This document shows positions 1-6,138 of a stretch of 11,234 bases of DNA, in pieces. Each line of letters begins with the position of its first letter. The stretch's first letter is position 1. Source of the DNA: Candidatus Altimarinota bacterium (lineage in GTDB: Bacteria; Patescibacteriota; Gracilibacteria; UBA4473); assembly GCA_905478675.1 (NCBI GenBank), contig CAJQJI010000099.1, positions 1 through 11,234 on the forward strand, written 5' to 3'. A program made the position numbers and the translations under genes. Below the pieces are notes generated by a model that searched no databases, was not told where the DNA came from, and was given only the letters and a program-made list of their open reading frames with translations.

Positions 1-458
1 GTTGGCGTTTAGCTGAAAAAATGGAGATAAATGTGAATCACGTACATGGCTATGTTATGGGTGAACACGGCGACAGTGAGTTTGTGGCCTGGTCAACCTT
101 GCGTCCACAACCCGATTTAACCGAGGCGGAAAAAGAAACCCTAGAAGAAGAAGTCCGTCGTGCGGCTTATGCCATTATTGAGGGGAAAGGGGCCACTTAT
201 TTTGGTATTGGCGCGGCGACTATAAAACTATTGAATGCTGTAATAAATAACACCAAAGAACTTCTACCCGTTTCAACCGAGTGCCCTTATATCAAAGACA
301 AAAATCTACAAAACACCCCCATTGGCGTGCCAGCAGTTATTGGTGCTAGCGGGATACAACGCGTGCCAGATTTTAATTTAGAAGCCAAAGAAATGGAAAA
401 ACTAGAGGCTTCTGCCCAAAAACTAAAAGATTTATTTAGTACCTGCCCCATTAAATAG
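1..458 (+). CDS. ldh: L-lactate dehydrogenase, C-terminal half (5' end outside window)
   Basis: This is the C-terminal half of an NAD-dependent L-lactate dehydrogenase, the cytoplasmic enzyme that reduces pyruvate to lactate and regenerates NAD+ in fermentation. The reading frame is already open at the window edge (codons from base 3 give WRLAEK before the first ATG at 21). That ATG is therefore internal, and the gene begins upstream. The signature GEHGDSE, with the catalytic proton-donor His, lies near bases 60-80. It is followed by the KGATYFGIGAA helix that shapes the substrate pocket, the LPVS strand, and a family-typical C-terminus (IGVPAVIGASGIQRV, then EMEKLEASAQKLKDL). The residue that best separates lactate from malate dehydrogenase lies in the missing N-terminal half, so malate dehydrogenase is not fully excluded. 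The KGATY and LPVS context favours lactate. A hairpin terminator follows directly. Confidence 0.88.
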   Translation, partial: WRLAEKMEINVNHVHGYVMGEHGDSEFVAWSTLRPQPDLTEAEKETLEEEVRRAAYAIIEGKGATYFGIGAATIKLLNAVINNTKELLPVSTECPYIKDKNLQNTPIGVPAVIGASGIQRVPDFNLEAKEMEKLEASAQKLKDLFSTCPIK

Positions 459-470
459 AAACGCCCAAGA

Positions 471-500
471 CTGGTCTTTATAACTAAAGACCAGCCTTTT
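471..500 (+). terminator. Rho-independent terminator after ldh
   Basis: A perfect 10-bp stem (CTGGTCTTTA at 471-480 pairing with TAAAGACCAG at 485-494) closes a 4-base loop (TAAC) and is followed by CCTTTT. It sits 12 bases after the ldh stop codon, between two convergent genes. On the other strand the hairpin is followed by only a weak T tract, so it probably acts mainly on ldh, with possible partial use for the DUF305 gene. Confidence 0.85.
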
Positions 501-513
501 AAGTTCATTAATT

Positions 514-1188
514 TTATGAACGCCAGTTGTATGGTCGCCATTTCAAACGGCTTAACCATTTTTTCATGGCCGCTATTTCAGTTGTTTGCGCATTAATAAT
601 CCCCGTCGCTAAATCTCGTACTCGTTTATCTTTACCGTGTTCAAGTACAACTTTTGCCATTTCCACCGCCCCCTGATGATGTGGAATCATACCTGTCATA
701 AAATCAATATCGGCATTATCACTAAAAGTAATCATCATATTTTGATGCATCGTATGATTCACCATTTCATTCGCCTCAATGGCGGCTGCATTAATGGCCG
801 TGTCGGTTGCTTGCTCATATTCCAAGGTTTGTAAAAGCAACTGCATTAAACGAATTTCTTTCGTTTGATCTCGGATAACCTTGTTTGTAAAAAACTTTAC
901 CGTTCCGTCATTGCCATATGCCTGCTGAATTTTTGCCATATCAATCGCGCCTTGATGATGTGGGATCATGCCTCGTAAAAAATCAATGTCGGCATTCCCA
1001 GTAAATTCAATGCTCATAGCTTCATGCATAGACTGGTTTGTATGCGTGTAAGCCTTCGTTGAAGGTGAGTCAGACGTGACAGACATCATCGCCATTGGCA
1101 TCGTATGTGAGGTCTCCTCCGTCATAGAGCTAGACATAGCTAAAACTGAAGTAGAGAAAAATAAAAGTGATAACGTAAAAAATTTCAT
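514..1188 (-). CDS. Secreted protein with two DUF305 domains (probable metal-binding)
   Basis: A 224-residue exported protein. I start it at the ATG at 1188, which gives a clean signal peptide (MKFFTLSLLFFSTSVLA). A TTG at 1218 would only add ten residues ahead of the signal. A Met/Ser/Thr-rich linker (about residues 18-45) leads into two copies of the DUF305 domain, at about 51-122 and 144-215. Each copy carries the hallmark GMIPHHQGA followed by a helical stretch. DUF305 is a helical, ferritin-like domain, and several members (for example cyanobacterial CopM) bind copper through His and Met. Metal binding is therefore a reasonable family-based inference, not something shown here. Single-domain members are common, and this one has both repeats intact, including the His pair (about residues 77-78 and 170-171). 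It is the last gene of a likely minus-strand operon and ends convergent to ldh. Confidence 0.88.
   Translation of the reverse strand: MKFFTLSLLFFSTSVLAMSSSMTEETSHTMPMAMMSVTSDSPSTKAYTHTNQSMHEAMSIEFTGNADIDFLRGMIPHHQGAIDMAKIQQAYGNDGTVKFFTNKVIRDQTKEIRLMQLLLQTLEYEQATDTAINAAAIEANEMVNHTMHQNMMITFSDNADIDFMTGMIPHHQGAVEMAKVVLEHGKDKRVRDLATGIINAQTTEIAAMKKWLSRLKWRPYNWRS
544..759 (-). repeat. Second DUF305 repeat unit (encodes NHTMHQNM... to ...WLSRL)
   Basis: Second unit of the intragenic duplication, aligning without large gaps to the unit at 823-1038. The NADIDF, GMIPHHQGA and MAK landmarks are kept. The units are separated by about 21 codons of Ala/Thr/Glu-rich linker. Confidence 0.8.
823..1038 (-). 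repeat. First DUF305 repeat unit (encodes NQSMHEAM... to ...LLLQTL)
   Basis: First of two diverged tandem units inside the DUF305 gene, about 72 codons each. Shared landmarks are an MH pair near the start, NADIDF, GMIPHHQGA, MAK, a central Thr/Glu-Ile segment and a closing leucine-rich helix. Similarity is visible in the DNA around the NADIDF-to-MAK stretch but is mostly at protein level, which suggests an old intragenic duplication. Confidence 0.8.
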
Positions 1189-1232
1189 AATAAAAAAGGT
1201 TAATAAATAAAGGCTCAAAAAAGAACTTTATT

Positions 1233-1586
1233 CTAGAGTCTTAACCGAATTTTCGTTTGAAAAATCTCCTCACCTCGCCAGAGCGGCCAATCTTGGGGCG
1301 GCGGTCGCAAGACCTCCCTTAAAGAATCCTTATTTTCTACAAAAGAAACAAAGCTATAATCACCAATAATTTTTGGGAAATCTTCTAAAACTATTTTATA
1401 AACACTTTCTGTAAGCGGTTCTGACAAAGCTTCAAGCGAAAGAAGACACGCTTTACAACTTGGTTTTTCAATTTCAGTCGTTACCTCATGACATGGCAAT
1501 ATCGCCGCATTAGCGGAGCTCATAAAAACAACGCAGCTAAAGGCAAATAATTTAGAAAAAAGCACCAAGTGAGCCCAAATTCTCAT
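1233..1586 (-). CDS. Small secreted Cys-containing protein of unknown function
   Basis: An exported protein of 117 residues if started at the ATG at 1586. A GTG at 1601 adds five residues and has an AGG seven bases upstream, so it is a real alternative. Residues 1-27 form a signal peptide ending in SSANA. The mature part begins AILPCHE and contains PSCKAC, giving three Cys (32, 44, 47) and a nearby His. This could hold a metal or form a disulfide. The C-terminal part has an RPPP motif and a basic tail (TKIRLRL). I do not recognise the family. The small size, signal peptide, Cys/His cluster and Pro-Pro tail faintly recall DUF2946-type copper-associated proteins, but this is only a resemblance. 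It lies 21 bases after the pilin gene and 44 bases before the DUF305 gene in the same direction, so the three are probably co-transcribed. Confidence 0.65.
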   Translation of the reverse strand: MRIWAHLVLFSKLFAFSCVVFMSSANAAILPCHEVTTEIEKPSCKACLLSLEALSEPLTESVYKIVLEDFPKIIGDYSFVSFVENKDSLREVLRPPPQDWPLWRGEEIFQTKIRLRL

Positions 1587-1622
1587 ACAAAAACTGTACA
1601 CGCTGTTGCCTAAAAAACAATC

Positions 1623-2243
1623 TTACTCTCCACACAAAGCCGTATTATAAAAATCTATACGAATAGAGTGTCCATCACCACTCGCATCTTCGTCATCGGC
1701 TTCATGTCGTCGATCAGGACCCGCTGAAAACAAAGTATCACGCCGACAATAGTCCCCCGCAAACTCGCCTTCGTTTTCATCCACTAAATAGGGCGACCCC
1801 CAAGGGTCCGTCTCCATAAAGCTTAAATCAATTTCAGAAGAACTTTTTAATGCCGTTAAAATAATATCCCAACGATTAATACATTCTTCCGCATTACCAC
1901 TCAGCGGTGGAATAAAACTAAAATTACGGCACACACAATCCGAGCACGAGTTCCCCGTAATATCAATTAGATTTTGTTTTGTCTGCAAACGCCCCACATT
2001 AATCGCTAACTCCACCACACTTAAATCTTTTTCCATCAACTCGTTCGCCGTAATACCGCCGTTTTCATAATCAATTCTTAAAACCAAGAGTTCATTAATA
2101 CTACTGCGCAAATTAGCTAACTGAACCGCTATCCGGGCTTTTTCTTGATAACCTGTAAACGTAGCGACACTTACCCCTGCAAGGATCGAGATAATCACAA
2201 TTACAACTAATAATTCAATAAGCGTAAATCCGTTTTTTTTCAC
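1623..2243 (-). CDS. Type IV pilin-like / type II secretion GspG-like protein
   Basis: A 206-residue prepilin-type protein with a GTG start. It has a class III leader, MKKNG followed by FTLIELLVVIVII, with cleavage expected between Gly5 and Phe6 and Glu10 at mature position +5. It would be processed by a prepilin peptidase and anchored in the membrane by its N-terminal helix before assembly. The C-terminal half contains DPWGSPY (about 146-152) and LFSAGPD followed by an acidic Asp/Gly-rich stretch. This matches the conserved end of GspG major pseudopilins, where the acidic loop binds calcium. The protein is longer than usual GspG (about 140). It has an extra middle region with a C-x2-C-x-C cluster (Cys100, 103, 105) and three further Cys (121, 166, 204), which could form disulfides. 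No pilus ATPase or platform gene is in view, so it looks like a stand-alone or minor pilin. Confidence 0.85.
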   Translation of the reverse strand: MKKNGFTLIELLVVIVIISILAGVSVATFTGYQEKARIAVQLANLRSSINELLVLRIDYENGGITANELMEKDLSVVELAINVGRLQTKQNLIDITGNSCSDCVCRNFSFIPPLSGNAEECINRWDIILTALKSSSEIDLSFMETDPWGSPYLVDENEGEFAGDYCRRDTLFSAGPDRRHEADDEDASGDGHSIRIDFYNTALCGE

Positions 2244-2288
2244 AAAGCCGAGTTTAACCTATACCAATGAGCCCGACAACTCAGCCTA

Positions 2289-4232
2289 TTAAACTTTATC
2301 GGTCGCCTCAATTTGATTTAACCATGATTCATACACTGGGTGTGCTTTTAAAGTGTCACCGTGCGCAATAATAATAAGCTTTCGCTTGGCTCGAGTTATA
2401 GCAACATTCAAGCGTCGTAAATCTTGTAAAAAACCTAAATTATGCGCCGGATTTGCCCGCACAAAAGAAATAATAATGACTTCTTTCTCTCGCCCCTGAA
2501 ACCCATCGACCGAATTAATTTCAACGCCGGTTTCACCTAACATCCGACTTAATAAACGAACTTGAGCCTGATAAGGCGCAATAACCCCAATATGTTCTGC
2601 CTGTAATCCAAACTTAAAACACTCTTCAATCACTTTGGCTACCTGTTCGGCTTCATGTAGATTTTCATAAGACGCCGTTTTTTGGTTTCTTGATTCAAAG
2701 GCTTCATCTCCCTGCGCACTCGTATCGGTAAATATTACTGGAGCGGCAGGCGTTAAATAACCAGAAGCCCGTAAGGATTCATGCGGAATTAAATCGAGTA
2801 ATGAACGCTGGGCCACCGAAGGATCAGAAACAAGACGCGCTTGGTAAAATTGTCCCTTCGGATACGCCAAAATACGATCATTCATACGGTACTGCACTTC
2901 CAGCATTTTCACATTCCAAGGCGCCTGCGCTTTAAGTCGCGCAAACAGTGTTTCTTGTAAGGCCATGGCTTTAGGGTTCACAATTGTGGGCGGCAATTGC
3001 TGGTCATCCCCCGCCATCACAAAACGGCGCGCCTTCATTAACGGAATTAGCGAGGACGGTTCAATTTGCTGACTGCCTTCATCTACGACCGCAATATCAA
3101 AATATTGATTCTGCATTAAATCACTGCCGGCCATGCAATTCGTGCCCACCACAATATCCGCGCCCGCTAAAATATCATTAAACACTTGTTGTTCTAATTC
3201 TTTAAGCGTGTGCACCTTTTCTTCAATCCGCTGTTGGTGTTTAAGCCAACCATACATAGAACAAATTTTACGACATTTAATCCCCCGCGCGCCTTTCCCA
3301 CTTCGCCCTTTTTGGGTTATTTCAGCATCCGTTAAACCACGGCGCAATTTCGTTTTTGGTTTTTGAAACTTTTTCTGAGTTTCTCTTAAATTTTTTACCT
3401 CATCCCACTTTTCGCTAAAAGCTTTGTATTTAGGATGTGCCTGAAAATGAGCGTGCAACGAATACGCTTCATACCCGGGCACAATCCGGGCCGGATGCCC
3501 AATACGCACAATTTTTAAATCTGGGTATTCAGCCAGTTTCATAAGGATATTATCGGCCGCCGTATTCGATTCGGCCGTCGCTAAAACGCGCTTACGACGC
3601 AATACCCCCTGAAAAATAAGTTCGGCCAACGTGGTCGTCTTTCCCGTTCCAGGCGGCCCGTGAATTAAAAAACCATCCCGTGTACCCAACGCTAATTTTA
3701 TAGATTCAACTTGGGATTCATTCAGCTTCTTATTATAAATTTCTACGTCGACAATTTTAGGCGGAAACATTGGTCGCTCGCCTAAAACAACGGACTTTAA
3801 AGGATGTTTAATTTTATAAAACAGCTTTAAATTATCTTGCATACGCCGGTAAGGCATATCATTTGAATACAAATCTAAGCGTAAACTAGCACCATACGCC
3901 CAACTGGGAGGCTTTTGCTCAAAGGCCACCGTAATATCAAATTTACTCACACTGGTTATAGTCCCTGAAACCTCACTTATAAGTGGATTGCCTCGACTCA
4001 CCAACACTAAATCCCCCACACTCATGCGCGTATTAAGGGCTCGATCTTTGCTGTATTTTATAACCGTGTAATGAAAAACTGACGGGGCTTTTTTCCCGGT
4101 CAGATAAAACTCACATCGGCCTAACGCTTGACGCTCACTCGCACTAAGCTGCGTCATCTCATCTCGGTGTCTCTTAATCTCGGCTTTTCTCTCCAATTCC
4201 ACTAACTGTAAAAATCGGGAAACGTATTCCAT
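2289..4232 (-). CDS. Superfamily 1B DNA/RNA helicase, IGHMBP2/Upf1-like
   Basis: A 647-residue ATP-dependent helicase of the Upf1/IGHMBP2 (DNA2/NAM7) group. All core motifs are present: Q-motif NESQ (171-174), Walker A GPPGTGKT (192-199), motif II VDEGSQQ (383-389), motif III AGDDQQLPP (407-415), motif IV QYRMND (447-452), motif V SVDGFQGREKEV (574-585) and motif VI RRLNVAITRAKR (606-617). The N-terminal 170 residues form the expected beta-barrel-like domain (GDLVLVSRGNP). Between motifs I and II is the basic segment RRGLTDAEI...KGARGIK...SMYGW, which is typical of archaeal and candidate-phyla homologues. Motif II has Gly where Ala is usual (DEGS rather than DEAS), a mild substitution. It acts in the cytoplasm on single-stranded DNA or RNA; the physiological substrate cannot be told. 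The gene is transcribed alone or reads through into the pilin gene 45 bases downstream. Confidence 0.93.
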   Translation of the reverse strand: MEYVSRFLQLVELERKAEIKRHRDEMTQLSASERQALGRCEFYLTGKKAPSVFHYTVIKYSKDRALNTRMSVGDLVLVSRGNPLISEVSGTITSVSKFDITVAFEQKPPSWAYGASLRLDLYSNDMPYRRMQDNLKLFYKIKHPLKSVVLGERPMFPPKIVDVEIYNKKLNESQVESIKLALGTRDGFLIHGPPGTGKTTTLAELIFQGVLRRKRVLATAESNTAADNILMKLAEYPDLKIVRIGHPARIVPGYEAYSLHAHFQAHPKYKAFSEKWDEVKNLRETQKKFQKPKTKLRRGLTDAEITQKGRSGKGARGIKCRKICSMYGWLKHQQRIEEKVHTLKELEQQVFNDILAGADIVVGTNCMAGSDLMQNQYFDIAVVDEGSQQIEPSSLIPLMKARRFVMAGDDQQLPPTIVNPKAMALQETLFARLKAQAPWNVKMLEVQYRMNDRILAYPKGQFYQARLVSDPSVAQRSLLDLIPHESLRASGYLTPAAPVIFTDTSAQGDEAFESRNQKTASYENLHEAEQVAKVIEECFKFGLQAEHIGVIAPYQAQVRLLSRMLGETGVEINSVDGFQGREKEVIIISFVRANPAHNLGFLQDLRRLNVAITRAKRKLIIIAHGDTLKAHPVYESWLNQIEATDKV

Positions 4233-4271
4233 AAAATAAGATTAAAAATTTAAGAAATAGACCATAACTTA

Positions 4272-4301
4272 ATATTAAAACAGGTTTTGAAACGAAGTCA
4301 A
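4272..4301 (-). promoter_or_regulatory. Probable sigma-70-type promoter for the helicase gene
   Basis: On the minus strand, TTGACT (4301-4296) is an almost perfect -35 box and is followed after 18 bases by TAATAT (4277-4272). The expected RNA start is near 4265, giving a leader of about 30 bases before the ATG at 4232. It lies in the 91-base gap after the sigma-factor operon. The remaining gap sequence is AT-rich with no convincing terminator. Confidence 0.5.
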
Positions 4302-4323
4302 TTTTTAATCGTATAAATTAAAA

Positions 4324-4752
4324 CTAAGAATCCATTAGGGTTGAAATTTGAGCTTTCATAGCCGCACTTAACAACTCTAACTTTTCGGTATCTAAGCCTT
4401 CGGCTTGGTATTGTTCAATCATGGTATCAAGCGTGGCTACACGTCCCATTAGTTTAGCTTTTTTAGCCCCTAAAAGACGAGCCGCAACTTTTTCAGACGT
4501 TTGATTAATTATTTTTTCTACATCTTGTAAGGCTTCTAAACTCTCTGCACTGGCCTGCAAAAGCTGCGCTTTACTTTCTTCAATTCGCCCTAAAGCCCAA
4601 TCTCTATCCATATCCGATAACGCTGAATCCATTTCCACTTGCACTTCTAATGAGTTTAAATTTTCCATTTTAAGTTCTACTAAATCTTCATACTGGGCTT
4701 GGGCCATCCCAGTTGTGACGATCAATCCGAAAACAAAAATTAAATATTTCAT
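4324..4752 (-). CDS. Secreted helical protein of the sigma-factor operon
   Basis: A 142-residue protein with a clear signal peptide (MKYLIFVFGLIVTTGMAQA, cleavage expected before QYEDL). The rest is charged, almost fully alpha-helical, contains no Cys, and has heptad-like spacing of Leu and Ala suggesting a coiled or helical-hairpin fold. I do not recognise a named family. Its ATG overlaps the stop of the upstream membrane protein by four bases (ATGA), implying translational coupling and matched amounts. By position it resembles the helical periplasmic sensors of some ECF systems, such as CnrX in the CnrYXH metal system or CpxP-like proteins. It could modulate the membrane protein encoded next to it. 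That role is inferred from layout and fold type, not from motifs. Confidence 0.75.
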   Translation of the reverse strand: MKYLIFVFGLIVTTGMAQAQYEDLVELKMENLNSLEVQVEMDSALSDMDRDWALGRIEESKAQLLQASAESLEALQDVEKIINQTSEKVAARLLGAKKAKLMGRVATLDTMIEQYQAEGLDTEKLELLSAAMKAQISTLMDS

Positions 4753-5381
4753 AGGGTCGGCGTTGGTTTATAACTAAAGAGTTGTTCGGTAAACAACGGC
4801 TCTAAAGACTCTTTGGTACTTTCAAATTCGGCCATATCAGAAGCAAATTCTTCGCTTAGCGATTTCGCCAAAGCTTCCATATCCATTTCATTTGTATTCA
4901 TTGCCGCTTTTGGGGCCGGCATAGATTCTGCCATCATCATCGAAGCGGGGGCCATCATTGAACGAGCCATTGGCGCTGAGTCAGCCTCTAGAAAAGCAAC
5001 TTCTTGTGAAACTTCCTCATTTTCAGGCACGCTCGGTAATTGAGATTGCCACATATAACCACTCACCCCCAAAACTAAGACCGCCGGAAGCACCACCCCA
5101 GTATAGCGACCAAAAGCCGTAAAAAAAGAACCCCACGTCGATTCATCCTCTGGTGAATTTGTTAACAAGTCAACCTGCCGTAGAACCGATTTTAAACCTT
5201 GCGGATTTGGTTTTACCACCGTGCGCTGCGCCGCAAAGAAATCTTGTAAATCTTGCAAAGCCGCAATATCAGCTTCCAATTCTGGAAAATCGGCTTGGAC
5301 CGAAGCCATACTTTCTCCCCCTTCTAGGCGCAGTAAGATGGATTCAAATTGTTCGTCAGTGATAGAAGACATAGCGGTCAT
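4749..5381 (-). CDS. Single-pass membrane protein, probable anti-sigma factor
   Basis: A 210-residue protein. Residues 1-90 are acidic, helical and cytoplasmic by prediction (ITDEQFESILLRLEGGE, then a FPELEADIAALQDLQDFF stretch), followed by one membrane segment (about 95-111, VVLPAVLVLGVSGYMW). Outside lies a roughly 100-residue tail that is strikingly rich in Met, Ala and Pro at 138-168 (ten Met in 31 residues, including SMMAPASMMM) and then acidic and helical. It starts three bases after the sigma-factor stop, the classic place for an anti-sigma gene. No Cys and no HxxxCxxC zinc motif are present, so it is not a standard zinc-type anti-sigma, and assignment rests on topology and position. 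A second ATG three codons in (MSSITDE) is an equally possible start. The gene ends with the window's only TGA stop. Confidence 0.72.
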   Translation of the reverse strand: MTAMSSITDEQFESILLRLEGGESMASVQADFPELEADIAALQDLQDFFAAQRTVVKPNPQGLKSVLRQVDLLTNSPEDESTWGSFFTAFGRYTGVVLPAVLVLGVSGYMWQSQLPSVPENEEVSQEVAFLEADSAPMARSMMAPASMMMAESMPAPKAAMNTNEMDMEALAKSLSEEFASDMAEFESTKESLEPLFTEQLFSYKPTPTL

Positions 5382-5384
5382 ATA

Positions 5385-5939
5385 TTAATTTAAATGAGAT
5401 TTTAATTTTCGAAGGGCTCTAACTTGTATCTGTCTTATATTCATTTCTGATTTCCCTAATTTTTCTGCCACTTCTGCGTTCGAGTACCCTTTTAAGAATT
5501 TCAGATCTAAGACCTCTCGATATTCAGTTTTAATGTTACCGAGCAAATCTTTTACAAAATTCTGAGCCTCAATCGATTCTAAAATTGCTTGTGGATCTGG
5601 GTCATCACTGGGCAGTGTTTGCAACTTATCTTGCGCTTCATCCATGGCTTCAAGCGAAACCGGTTTTTGCTTCCGATAATAGTCCGTCACTAAATTTCGA
5701 GCGACTGTGTAAAAGTAAGCTAAAGGCGAAGGATGATTCGTGGCTAAAGATTTATCGGCGTTCCAAGCTTTCAAAAAAACCGTTTGCGTTAAATCTTCTG
5801 CCAAATCAGCATCACTCACTTTTTTTAATACAAAGCGAAAGATGGGCGTATAGAAGTTGTCATAGAGCAGAGCGAAGGCTTCTTCATCACCAGCAATTGC
5901 ACTTTCAACTAATCGGCCAGCAGGCACAGTCTTATTCAT
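5385..5939 (-). CDS. ECF-family RNA polymerase sigma factor (sigma-70 group 4)
   Basis: A 184-residue sigma factor containing only the two regions typical of ECF members. Region 2 (about 20-92) includes the core-binding and -10-recognition helices (EDLTQTVFLKAW, then ARNLVTDYYRKQK). A short Pro/Asp-rich linker (105-120) leads to region 4 (about 128-181), with the -35-binding helix-turn-helix (GYSNAEVAEKLGKSEMNIRQ). It would direct RNA polymerase to a specific regulon in response to an envelope or environmental cue. It is first in a three-gene operon with a membrane protein and a secreted protein, which probably control its availability. ECF sigma factors often activate their own promoter. The 200-base region upstream separates it from the divergent PP2C-like gene, so both may be coordinately controlled. 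Confidence 0.94.
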   Translation of the reverse strand: MNKTVPAGRLVESAIAGDEEAFALLYDNFYTPIFRFVLKKVSDADLAEDLTQTVFLKAWNADKSLATNHPSPLAYFYTVARNLVTDYYRKQKPVSLEAMDEAQDKLQTLPSDDPDPQAILESIEAQNFVKDLLGNIKTEYREVLDLKFLKGYSNAEVAEKLGKSEMNIRQIQVRALRKLKSHLN

Positions 5940-6052
5940 TAGCTTAGAGGGGGAAACTCATAAATATTATTGAGCGTCAGTAGGTAAAACGCAAGATTGG
6001 TTTTATCTGTGACAAAAAACATTAACACTTTTTTAAATAAAAAAAATATTAT

Positions 6053-6071
6053 CAATACATGGCAAGTATTG
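6053..6071. promoter_or_regulatory. Inverted repeat upstream of -35 box, possible operator
   Basis: CAATAC (6053-6058) and GTATTG (6066-6071) form a perfect 6-bp inverted repeat around a 7-base spacer, centred at 6062. Its right edge is four bases upstream of the TTGGCT box at 6076. The position fits an activator or repressor dimer site, but a repeat this short can occur by chance. Confidence 0.3.
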
Positions 6072-6075
6072 CTGT

Positions 6076-6103
6076 TTGGCTTTTGTTTATTCTACTCTAC
6101 AAT
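6076..6103 (+). promoter_or_regulatory. Probable sigma-70-type promoter for the PP2C-like operon
   Basis: TTGGCT (6076-6081) is followed after 16 bases by TACAAT (6098-6103), which has four and five of six consensus bases respectively. The predicted RNA start is near 6110, giving a leader of about 30 bases before the ATG at 6139. An alternative, closer -10 box is listed separately. Confidence 0.5.
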
Positions 6104-6124
6104 AGGAAAGAATAAATATCTGTT

Positions 6125-6130
6125 TATAAT
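6125..6130 (+). promoter_or_regulatory. Perfect TATAAT eight bases before a start codon (possible leaderless promoter)
   Basis: A consensus -10 hexamer lies at 6125-6130, and the ATG of the PP2C-like gene is at 6139. Initiation about seven bases downstream of the box would begin the RNA within a base or two of the ATG, giving a leaderless message. No good -35 box sits at 17 bases upstream, and in this AT-rich stretch the hexamer could be chance. Confidence 0.3.
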
Positions 6131-6138
6131 TTCTTCCT

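Larger units (their letters stand above)
5940..6138. promoter_or_regulatory. Divergent control region between sigma operon and PP2C-like operon
   Basis: A 199-base AT-rich spacer without a gene. It holds A and T tracts around 6011-6050, which may bend DNA. On the minus strand towards the sigma gene there is a weak TAATAT (5969-5964) with a distant TTGCGT (5994-5989), a low-confidence promoter. On the plus strand there are better boxes, listed separately, and a 6-bp inverted repeat. No riboswitch or small-RNA fold stands out. Confidence 0.5.

Noticed and set aside
637..834. Open frame on the plus strand across the DUF305 gene
   Set aside because: It lies antisense to a well-supported gene, has no recognisable domain and an odd composition that mirrors the His/Met codons of the real frame.
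1189..1218. Longer DUF305 protein starting from TTG at 1218
   Set aside because: It would put ten extra hydrophobic residues ahead of a complete signal peptide that begins at the ATG at 1188.
2244..2288. TATAGG with upstream TG as an extended -10 promoter for the pilin gene
   Set aside because: No matching -35 box at normal spacing and only four of six -10 bases. Read-through from the helicase transcript is just as likely.
2984..3366. Two overlapping plus-strand open frames inside the helicase gene
   Set aside because: They are antisense to conserved helicase motifs and encode Pro/Ser/Cys-rich sequence without domain features.
4749..4751. Recoding of TGA as glycine, as in Gracilibacteria and SR1
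   Set aside because: The single TGA that ends a gene overlaps the next ATG in a normal ATGA junction, and no other frame needs TGA to be read through.
5585..5947. Plus-strand frame of about 120 codons antisense to the sigma factor
   Set aside because: The sigma factor has all expected region 2 and 4 motifs in the opposite frame. The antisense product shows no signal peptide, domain or plausible translation start signal.
6011..6050. A/T tracts considered as a small replication origin or an integration site
   Set aside because: No DnaA-box-like repeats, tRNA end or direct repeats accompany the tracts. A bent or melted promoter spacer is a simpler explanation.
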